A stretch of DNA of 64,000 nucleotides. It comes from Rugalucina vietnamica (Eukaryota; Mollusca; Bivalvia; Lucinida; Lucinidae). Both the position numbers and the translations under genes were made by a program. The stretch lies in NCBI GenBank assembly GCA_964017185.1, contig OZ024874.1, positions 49,752,856-49,816,855 on the forward strand, in the 5' to 3' direction. This document shows, piece after piece, positions 55,086-64,000 of the stretch. Each line of letters starts with the position of its first letter. Positions within the stretch are counted from its first letter, which is position 1. Under the pieces are notes generated by a model. That model ran no database searches and had not been told where the DNA came from. It worked only from the letters and a program-made list of their open reading frames with translations.

Positions 55086-55959
55086 ATTAGTAAGACCAGA
55101 CTGCGCGATAGCATATTAAACTCTGTCCACATGTACACATGTATGAATTGCAAGATCATTACCAAAACACAACATTCTGAATGCTTCTTATGTATTATAA
55201 CTGATCGCGAAAATCAGCACATCAGCAAACTAAGTGGTATGATCGCGCATACTGCATTATAAATGTTTGTTATGAAATAACATAAATAATTATTGTGAGA
55301 AATATGCATCATCCAACAGCAGTTTTCATAATGCTTCTGATTTACAACAATGCCCTATTATTTCAACAATATGCATATGTTCTACCGAGAAAGGAGCCGC
55401 ACTAACGATGGTAGCAGAATGCTCCGAATACATGTATAAAATTATGAAATATTTTATGCCGACAAAAGTGCGATGGTGTGATGATAGAGCATCTTTAATT
55501 GTTAGGTGTGAACTGAGGTGTGAATTATCACGGTAGGTGTAGATTGGCACGTGCGTATATATTGTCCTATGTCAACTTTGTTATTTACATTCTGTTGTCT
55601 CTATACCATCGTAATCGTGATAGTCATTCATTTTTATTTAATGTATAATTAATATTTTATATCAAAATTATGGTATGATATGCAAAACAAAGTTTAAAAT
55701 TGACAACGAACAAAAAATCAGCAGCTCAGTATTTCAGCGTTTTAGTATATTTCTGCTGATCAGTCAGTTGCTGAATTCAGCAGAAAATTCAGCGTTTTAG
55801 TCTGTCCCTCTTTCCCATCTTATCACAGTGCCCGGTAAAGAAATTTAGAAAAGTGTTAGCTTTTGTAGTGGTTGCAAAGCCATGGCTAATGTAACATTAT
55901 GTTTTAGGTCATTGCACAATTTTAACTTTTCGATCCTGAGATCGGTCAATGTTTTTATC

Positions 55960-56310
55960 ACTTGCCTTATGTCACATGTTTCCATGGGGTTCTAAGTCAC
56001 ACGTATATCAAACCAGCTCATATTTAATTTGCCTAGTGTGTGTGTATAGTATGGTCTGCTAAAGCTAATATTGGCATTCAACAGCCGACAGAGCGGCATC
56101 TCAGAGACTATAAATATGTGTTGTTATTTTCATAAGATTAGCTTGTTGAGTAACAATGTGTCCTTATATAACAAGAATAATCTTGTATAAGAAAATCCAG
56201 CAGTGATTTATAAGAAGTGTCACGGAAAGAAAAAAATATTTATGCGTGGTCTCTCGCTTTTCTTAGATTTTATTATATTTCTCTGATAGGAAAGAGAAGT
56301 TATTCCAGAT
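55960..56310 (+). repeat. Dispersed module F, copy 3
   Basis: Matches 3115-3440 through GTTTCCATGGGGTTCTAAG and TATTTTCATAAGATTAGCTT. Confidence 0.65.
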
Positions 56311-56654
56311 TGATATACACGAGAGGACAAATGAACATATATACATTGAAAATATACATTGTTGTTTGTTCTGTACTTTGTTATAATATTATGACGTTAC
56401 GGCCTCCTGCAAGTTACATTCATGTTGATCACTTCATAGTTATCAATAATAGCGACGTTGTATGATAAATAATCTGTATAATCCTGTTGAATAACACTGA
56501 TACGAGACAATGCGTGAGAATCAGATGTTTCCATTTTTATGCTCCCTATCATCAATTTGCTTGACAATAGCAAAATACAGAAATAAGGTATTTTCAGAAA
56601 CAGTAAGCTATATTTTGCTTAACTATTGAATTATTTATCATTGTCTTCTTCTGT
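56311..56654. other. Unassigned
   Basis: Nothing recognised. Confidence 0.4.
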
Positions 56655-56880
56655 CATCAGGAAAACATGTCCGTGTAAAGTATACCCCCTCAAACCCCAC
56701 TTTTATGTAGTAAAACTGGGGTATGCAGGGGTAAACCTTTTTTTCTTATATTTGCTCCTAAACATAGATTGTGGGTACTCGTTAGAAATGTTTTGAGCAA
56801 AAATAAGAAAAATATCAAAAATTTTCAATTTTAAAGCTAGAAAAATCTCTGTATATTGCATGGGCAAGTTTTCATAATGG
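56655..56880. mobile_element. Family C MITE, reverse, hairpin mostly deleted
   Basis: Right end GGAAAACATGTCCGTGTAAA first, then AAACTGGGGTATGCAGGGGT, ATTGTGGGTACTCGTTAGAA. The opposite hairpin arm and GC stem are gone. Left end at ATGGGCAAGTTTTCATAATG. Confidence 0.75.
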
Positions 56881-57764
56881 TCTTCATTTGACTAGAATCT
56901 CAAATCTAATCAAATCACATTACATAGCTAAGATTCTTGAACAAAGCTAATTGTTTACTTGTTTTTATAATGAGTTTGCTTGTTTGAGTTGATTGTAAAC
57001 GTCCCAGTCGACAGATATAGTCATGTCGGGACGTTGCCTCCATTTTACCCAAAATTAGGATGTCACGACATCCAAAACGTACTTCTTTATATACAACCAC
57101 CCACGTACGCCACTAATGATTATATGTATGGATGGTTTGCCTTGAAACCATCTTTCCTATGCAGGCTCAGACCTGCGCGGTAAGCCAGTAATCATATGGT
57201 TAGTCAGTAGGGTATGAGCTTTGACTGGAGGCCCATGCAGTCCATCAATTTGTTTAGGCCCCAATGGACGGGGGTCCATATGAACTACATCGTCGAAACC
57301 ATGAGTTTGTTGATAATGCAGCTTCGTTTAGCTCTCCACAGTGTTTGCTTATTTTTCATTTATGCATTTCAGCAAGCAACTTTAAATACAACTACGTTGT
57401 GAGTTTCCATATAGCACTATCCATCTAAGCATTCCGCGTTTAACACACAGCCGTTTACACGTTCAATGCGTCTCAGAGAAAGTTTCCAGGAATCTTCGAA
57501 AAATGGCATTGCTTTTTAGTTTTTGCAGAAAGGAAAACGACAGGGAGAACATCAGCTTCTGTATTAAATGTCGTGTAGTCAATAGCATCGACGCAATTTT
57601 CAGTGATACAAAATAAGCGGTCACTCTTTGGGGTTGTCATTAGATGCGGCTGAATATTTACGTGCTTTATACTGCGATCTATGGAGCATTGTAAAGTGGT
57701 CCTTTACATCTTTATTCAAGTATATTAAGTAAGGAAAGGTACGAACTATTTGCTGATGTTCTTA
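56881..57764. other. Unassigned
   Basis: A short inverted pair (GTCCCAGTCGACAG / ATGTCGGGAC) at 57002-57035. No gene recognised. Confidence 0.4.
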
Positions 57765-58020
57765 AGGTGATTACAGGCAATAAATAGTTCCAACATCTTG
57801 TATTGGGCTACAAACAGAAATGTCGCTACTTAAAGCGTCATTTCAATATATCAAGGAATAATTTAATAAAGCAAAATGGATATATTGAACCCCATGCGAC
57901 AAGTTAATATCCTTGATCAGTCAAACATCTCAAAACTGTCAGAATTCTTTTTATATTTAGTTGTAACAGTTTCCAGTCGCCCCATTTGATTCCAATCTAT
58001 GTTCCAGTATTGGTAATAAT
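57765..58020. repeat. Module O, diverged copy
   Basis: Colinear with 15725-15960: CATCTTGTATTGGGCTAC, CCCCATGCGACAAGTTAATA, GTTTCCAGTCGCCCCATTTG. Confidence 0.7.
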
Positions 58021-58447
58021 TGTCTATAGTGATTTTCCTCAGTTGAACACATAAGGCATGCACAAGCAGGATTATCAATTATATGATTGTTAAAATAATT
58101 TTTAAATTACGAGTTTTAATCTTGATTTTATTCATGTAGCCAAACGTACCTCGAAGACACTACGTCTTGGTAGCGCGTATACTGCTGCTTATACAGTAAC
58201 AGTCAAGTGATTGCTTCGTACAAAAATAATACATATATTGAGCTCATAAAAAAGTTAAATTATTATATATAATAAGTGCATGTATATATACAACCTGGCA
58301 TGTGCATTTGTCTCAATGTCGACATTTTATAAATTATCTTTTTCGATATATCTAAATTTAAGTTTGCAACAAGTGCATGCCAGGGTTGATTATGTGAACC
58401 ATAATTGAATACATTTTCTATTGACAAGTGCCCACTCCTCTGTCGGG

Positions 58448-58900
58448 ACGTTTTAACGTTATTTTGCGTAAGAACATGCTTATCGAACAAATCTATATGG
58501 ATGATTGCACCGAACTTTGTTTTCTGCTTTTTGTCTGTTATAAAGATGACGCCAAAATAATTTTGTGGTGCGTGCATTAAAAAGACGCATTTGCATTCTA
58601 TCACAAAATACTTAAGTGTTTGATCTGCACCAGCAATAAGCGTTTTAAAGCCAATTTATTGCCCATACACAAGTGGAAAATTAAATGATAAATTTAGCCA
58701 AGATGCACGCTGTATTTTGCTGACAAATGTCTTTTTGATGTGGAATTGTCAGTTTTGTTTAATGGATCCTATCCGGATTCTGCAGCGCAATTGTTGCATA
58801 GCATGATGCGACTTTCAATTATGACAAGGTTGGATTAAAATTGCGGTTAATTCCAATGTTCTCCTAAACAACTTTCTATTAGCCTTACCGACTGCCTATT
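58448..58900. repeat. Modules P and Q, diverged copies
   Basis: 58448-58545 resembles 16590-16700; 58620-58880 resembles 17330-17575 (GCCAAGATGCACGCTGTATT, TTAATGGATCCTATCCGGAT). Confidence 0.65.
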
Positions 58901-58952
58901 GGAATGTTGAAGCTACGCTGTTTTGACATTGCAGCATTTCAAAATGTGTATA

Positions 58953-59340
58953 TGTTATAAACAAAGATCAAAGCATTACTTTATATCATGTACCTCACAA
59001 ATAACATTTAATTGGCAAATAATCATTTTCGTTTAACAGATTTGTCTAATCTAATGTCTTTCTTCCACATGATTGATTGAAATGACATCCGATTATTTTG
59101 TGCTTTGATTTTCAATTGTATTCACTTAATATATATATTTATTTTTGTCGGTTTTATGAGCAGGGCATCGCCGGACAGCTTATTGTATCTGTGAGTCCTC
59201 GTTGTGGATTCATCATGGTGTTTATTATGATTTATGTGTTCGTCCTTGATGATTCAGTGACTACTCAGAGATTTACCACGAGGACAGAACAACTAAGTTA
59301 AACTAAATGTTGTGAACCACTGCAGAAGTTGAGGGTCTCG
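58953..59340 (+). repeat. Module M plus family A, first copy of a 0.6-kb direct repeat
   Basis: AACAAAGATCAAAGCATTAC to CACTGCAGAAGTTGAGGGT; repeated at 59546-59960. Includes GAGCAGGGCATCGCCGGACA. Confidence 0.75.
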
Positions 59341-59344
59341 GAGG

Positions 59345-59480
59345 ATATGGTCATCAATGTGTTGAGCAAAAATAAGGAAAAGATATAAAAAAAATCTTTT
59401 GAAAATGTTCCGTTTTTACAACATAAGAAAAATCTGTATATTGCAGCATGGGCGTGTTTCTGTAATGATTTCTAACTGGT
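59345..59480. mobile_element. Family C fragment
   Basis: GTTGAGCAAAAATAAGGAAA and CTGTATATTGCAGCATGGGC match the left part of family C in reverse. Confidence 0.5.
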
Positions 59481-59545
59481 TTGATGAGTAGTATGTCATT
59501 TATTATGGAACTACCTTTTTCCACTGTATACACGTACATGTATAT

Positions 59546-60079
59546 GGTATAAACAAAGATCAAAGCATTACTTTATTACATGTATCTTACAAATAACATT
59601 TAATTGGCAAATAATCATATTTTCGTTTACCAGATTTTGTCTAATCTAATGTCTTTCTTCCGCATGCTTGATTTAAATGACATCTGATTATTTCGTGCTT
59701 TGATTTTCAATTATTGTACTTAATTTTGGATGAAAGAATTGTATTCACTTTGCTTTGCTTTGCTTAATATATTAAATTTTGACGGTTTTATGAGCAGGGC
59801 ATCGTCGGACAGCTTATTGTATCTGTGAGTCCTCGCTGTGGATTTATCATGGTGTTTATTATGATTTATGTGTCCGTCCTTGATGATTCAATGGCTACTC
59901 AGAGATTTACCACGAGGACCGAACAACTAAGTGAACCACTGCAGAAGCTGAAGGTGATGTTATGGTCATGTAAAATCGATTGAAGCATGTCAGTTATTTT
60001 AATTACCTATTGGGGAATAGCTACTCACTCGGCTTACGATATGTTCTCTTGTAATACATTATTGTCAATTTATTTTCCC

Positions 60080-60135
<56 letters not shown>

Positions 60136-60200
60136 TTTTGTTTTTTGTTTTTTTTTTGGAGTGGGAATTTCGTTCTGATTGCGCCATTTCCTGACCATTG
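59546..60200 (+). repeat. Module M plus family A, second copy, with (T)n tract
   Basis: Direct repeat of 58953-59340, extended to the family A tail. The tail is invaded by a T tract at 60080-60134 plus T/G-rich sequence before GGAGTGGGAATTTC. Confidence 0.75.
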
Positions 60201-60811
60201 CCTACTTTTACCACCTGATCATACACAAGATATTGCGATGAGTATGTTTGCCTTTTTGTGTATGAATTGCTTCTAATGAAACATCGCTGAAGGGCATACG
60301 TGATTTTAATTGAAAAGTTTGACAAACAGCAGTGCTTTAGTATTGACAGAATTTCAGTAGAGGAGTAAAGTATACTAAGAAAAATTCTAACAGCAGACAT
60401 AATTTGTTTATTTTGCAGTTCAATTCTCAAATGAAGAATCATACTATCTATCACTGACAACCGTGAACAAAAATAGCACATTCATCTCAGATCTTATTCA
60501 GTATTTAACGGTGCAAGCTAAACTGTAAATTAGGCACACTTAGAACAGCTTATAATGTTGCTCTGGAAGTGTATTTAGGGGTGAATGGGTGTTGAGAAAA
60601 CGATAAAAGGGGCTTACATGCAATTTTCAGAGATATAGGATACTGAAAAGTCTCTTGATTTGTATTTAGGGATATAAGGGTACAACGTTTTGTGATATTG
60701 CTTACACTTATAAGGGATACGGGGTATTTTCAAACTATTCAACGGATACATGTATGGGATATAAGGACCCTCCTTCCAGTGTCATGAAGATTAATGGCTA
60801 TAAACTGGACA
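60201..60811. other. Unassigned
   Basis: Nothing recognised. The long lysine-rich minus frame over 60065-60481 comes from the T tract. Confidence 0.45.
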
Positions 60812-61047
60812 CAGTTGTTCAAAAATAACGCCATCGTTAGTTAACGATTTATTTAAGTTTCAAACATGAATATTAAAAATACACTGTTAGTTTTTGTTGA
60901 TAAAATGTTAGAAATGCATTGCAAATGATTCTGACATCTTATCACCAAAAATAACAGTGTATTTGGTTAATATGTAGTCGGCATTACTTAACGAGTTGAG
61001 GTCTTAACGATAACGTTAAGCTAACGAAATTTTGAACAACTGGACCC
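60812..61047. mobile_element. AGTTGTTCAAA-type palindromic MITE, copy 2
   Basis: Ends CAGTTGTTCAAAAATAACG and, reversed, CAGTTGTTCAAAATTTCGTT. Inner arms AATACACTGTTAG and AATAACAGTGTATT. Same design as 29474-29692. Confidence 0.75.
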
Positions 61048-61234
61048 AGTTTTGTTTTTCAAGTTCGGTCCAACACGAATTAATTTGATTTTACTGCCGT
61101 GCTGTATACATGTGATTATAGGGATGTAAAAAGTAATTGTTAACTATTTGACAAACATTGTCACAAAACCAAATTATTAGTACATACGCTATGTTGTGGC
61201 TACGATGCTTATCGACACCTTTTTGCTTATTTGC

Positions 61235-61443
61235 AAGGTCAGAACTAAGAAGTCAGAAGTCGGAACTTGGAAGTCGGAACTTGGAAGTCGGAACTCGGAA
61301 CTTGGAAGTCGGAACTCGGAACTTGGAAGTCGGAAGTCGGAACTAAGAGGTAAGAAATAAGAAGTCCCTATCCTTGACGTGACGTCACCTGACCTGACCT
61401 ATATGTATTTGTCTGTGAGTCTGTTTGTCTGTCTGTCTGTCTA

Positions 61444-61484
<41 letters not shown>

Positions 61485-61515
61485 ATGTATGTATGTATGT
61501 ATGTATGTATGTATG

Positions 61516-61548
<33 letters not shown>

Positions 61549-61888
61549 AGACATACATACATACATACATACAGACAGACAGACACATACAGACATACAG
61601 ACAGACAGACAGACATATAGGTCAGGTCATGTGACGTCACGTCAATGATAGGGACTTCTTAGTTCCGACTTCCGACTTCCAAGTTCCGAGTTCCGACTTC
61701 CAAGTTCCGAGTTCCGACTTCCAAGTTCCGACTTCCGACTTCCAGCTTCTTAGTTCTGACTTCTTAGTTCTTACTTCTAAGTTATTATTTGCAAGTGGCA
61801 ATTCCTGAGTTTGAGAAAGACATACACACGTGCAAGCACGCACCGACGGACACGCGAACGTAAGTATGCCGGTTACGCATACATACAT

Positions 61889-61970
<82 letters not shown>

Positions 61971-62310
61971 GGCAAATACGTATAGGTCAGGTCATGTGAC
62001 GTCACGTCAAGGATAGGGACTTCATATTTCTGACTTCCAACTTCCGACTTCCGACTTCCGAGTTCCAACTTCCAAGTTCCGAGTTCCGACTTCCATGTTC
62101 CGACTTCCAAGTTCCGTCTTCCAAGTTCCGACTTCTTAGTTCTGACTTCTTAGTTCTTACTTCTAAGTTCTAAGGTCGCAATTTCTGAGTTTGAGAAAGA
62201 CATACACGCAAGCACGCACCGACGGACACTCGCACGCACGGGCGAATGTACGTATGCAGGTTTCGCATACATACATACATACATACATACATACATACAT
62301 ACATACATAC

Positions 62311-62342
<32 letters not shown>

Positions 62343-62590
62343 CAGACAGACAGGCATACAGACAGACTGACAAGGATAGGAACTTCAAGGATAGGAACTC
62401 CTTATTTCTGACTTCTTAGTTCCGACTTCCGTCTTCCAACTTCCAACTTCCAAGTTCTGAGTTCCGACTTCCAAGTTCCGAGTTCCGTCTTCCAAGTTCC
62501 AACTTCCAACTTCCAACTTCTTATTTCTAGCTTCTTAATTCTTACTTGTAAGTTCTTATTTCTGAGTTGCGATTCCTGAGTTTGAGAAAG

Positions 62591-62645
<55 letters not shown>

Positions 62646-62695
62646 ACCTGACTTATATGTATTCGTCTGTCTGTCTGTTTGTCTGTCTGTCTTGC

Positions 62696-62740
<45 letters not shown>

Positions 62741-62851
62741 TGCTGTCTGTCTGTATGTATGTATGTATGTATGTATGTATGTATGTGTAACCTGCAAACG
62801 TACGTTCGCCTGTGCATGCGTGCGTGCGTATGTCCGTCGGTGCGTGCGTGC

Positions 62852-62897
<46 letters not shown>

Positions 62898-63070
62898 CTC
62901 AAAGTCAGAAATTGCCACTCGGAAATAAGAACATAGATGTAAGAACTAAGAAGTCAGAACTAAGAAGTAGGAAGTTGGAAGTCGGAATTCGGAACTTGGA
63001 AGTCGGAAGTTGGAAGTTGGAAGTCGGAAGTCGGAACTAAGAAGTCAGAAGTAGGGAGTCCCCATCCGGC
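61235..63070. repeat. Complex satellite of nested tetranucleotide and 14-bp repeats
   Basis: Four to five units of 350-450 bp. Each combines GAAGTCGGAACTTG-type minisatellite, a conserved GAGTTTGAGAAAGACATACA segment with GCACGCACCGACGGACAC, and runs of TCTG/CAGA, TATG/CATA, GCAG, GAAA or CA. Units occur in both orientations; 61360-61650 is a large palindrome centred near 61510, with GTGACGTCAC on both arms. Cysteine/leucine/serine-rich frames here are artefacts. Confidence 0.9.
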
Positions 63071-63102
63071 TTTCGTAGTTCCGGTAAGTAAACTGTTAGA
63101 AA

Positions 63103-64000
63103 GGGACAGTGCTGGTCACGAGGAGAGACGACAATTAACACCGTGGCCATTGCATCAGATGGGGGTTCATGATGGTGCGTTTGGCGATACTCCTTTTCCT
63201 TGTTAGCAGTGGTTACGTTACTCGCCTTGTAAACCAGGAGTTGCACGTTCGACCCCGGGCTTCGCCAATCTGTCGGATGAGATACATGTAACAAACCGAG
63301 GTCCGTTCTCTTCCGTATGACCTTAGTTGTTGACGGGACGATAATACCTAACTTAACCAACCAATTCCTTGATGGGCTGAGATGGCTGAGATGGCCAACT
63401 TGACAATAACAACTACATGTATCCTATATTAGATACTATAGAGTGTATCATCTACACTATATACGTGTAAATAAGTAAACAATAACAGAGGTAATTCAAA
63501 GTAAGAAATAAACGGGAACATAAATTGTACAGTAATTCGTGAATGATTAAGTTGCAATACATGTGTTACTCATCATGATTTATTGTGTTCTCTGGCTTAT
63601 TAAAATAAAATACCTCCCGAGTCGCCTGTGGTTTAAATAAATCAAAGCAGGCAGCGGTGCATCACTACATTACATGTAATAATGATCTGAACGTCTTCCA
63701 ATACATGTCTCTTTATTGAGAGTGTATTTGCGTGATGAGGTTTGTGGTGCATGGTAATTATATCACATTGTACATAGTACTGCAGTGCGCATTTACATGA
63801 TATAAGAATCATCATGCCAATACATTTAATATGTTTAACATGTACATGTCTTCTAAGTGTATAATAAAAACATTACCGTTGCTACAGTAGGTTTTTAGTA
63901 ATAGCCACTATGAAGTTACTGTTTTTTAAATCAAAGATCCAGCTTTTCGCATGCTTGACTGGAGGGACTCTACATACATACATACCTCCCTACCTATCTT
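63103..64000 (+). repeat. Unoccupied paralogue of the element 1 insertion locus, with SINE
   Basis: 63103-63430 matches 19776-20102 and 63424-64000 matches 50754-51340, continuous across CCTATATTAGATACTATAG. The SINE head (63184-63270) has A box TTAGCAGTGGTTA and intact B box GTTCGACCCCGG. The repeat continues past the window end. Confidence 0.88.

Larger units (their letters stand above)
51436..55816. mobile_element. TIR transposon (4.37 kb) with 7-bp duplication CTTTCCC
   Basis: Element 51443-55809. Tips AGGGACAGACTAAAACGCTG and the exact reverse complement; about 90 bp of near-perfect TIR continuing with CTGATCAGC-type palindromic words. Weaker inverted homology extends inward (ATGTGGACAG and CTATCGCGCAGTCTGGTC at about 51900-51940 against 55090-55135). 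CTTTCCC flanks both sides (51436-51442, 55810-55816). Contents: LINE scraps, microsatellites, no transposase. Confidence 0.78.

Noticed and set aside
59987-60178. Phenylalanine-rich membrane protein
   Set aside because: Poly-T translation.
60065-60481. 138-codon minus-strand frame ending in a lysine run
   Set aside because: The lysine run is the T tract and the rest has no recognisable domain.
61368-62918. Cysteine/leucine/valine-rich frames up to 166 codons
   Set aside because: Translations of TCTG, TATG and CA microsatellites on both strands at once.

Overview
The window is animal nuclear DNA, most likely from a bivalve mollusc or another lophotrochozoan. It is AT-rich and intron-bearing, with no operons. 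It is packed with small palindromic DNA transposons, tRNA-derived SINEs, CR1/jockey-like LINE ends, ACATGTA-rich spacers, TGACCTTTGACC-type tandem arrays and AGCTCACCTGAGC-type repeats that I associate with bivalves. The species call is inference. Almost all open frames are by-products of repeats.

Layout. 1-19.8 kb: a hAT-like MITE (45-918), dispersed repeat modules that recur in a fixed order, SINEs, and the one convincing host gene, a two-exon secreted C-type lectin on the minus strand (9242-10277). 19.8-51.3 kb: the main discovery, two giant terminal-inverted-repeat (TIR) transposons of one family, one inside the other. Element 1 spans 20103-50753 and is flanked by TATATT. Element 2 spans 21115-34335, is flanked by AAATAC, and sits in the left arm of element 1. 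Both begin TATGGTGG and end CCACCATA, both have about 1 kb TIRs built of 31-bp arrays (TTTCGTC/TTTTCGCGTGGCG), and the unoccupied version of both target sites is present in the window (63.42 kb and 21.87 kb). Neither shows a recognisable transposase. Their interiors hold later insertions: a MULE-like element with 1 kb arms and a LINE in its loop, a Harbinger-like element inside a hairpin MITE, an intact-looking 5'-truncated LINE reverse transcriptase (35760-37097), a 21-bp periodic TATAATG array, a nuclear-receptor-motif satellite (42.6-44.1 kb) and a broken Crypton/DUF3504 tyrosine recombinase (45.0-46.5 kb).

51.4-55.8 kb: another TIR element (7-bp duplication CTTTCCC) with a reverse-transcriptase scrap broken by a GAAT microsatellite. 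55.9-60.2 kb: a second run of the ordered repeat modules. 60.8-63.1 kb: a palindromic MITE and a complex satellite of nested tetranucleotides. 63.1-64.0 kb: a paralogue of the locus into which element 1 inserted, still empty.

There is no pathway or operon here. The biology is transposon-on-transposon: several families are datable by nesting (element 1 older than element 2; hairpin MITE family C older than the Harbinger-like element, which at 29.47 kb holds a third MITE). All boundary calls come from reading repeats by eye; identities are approximate.
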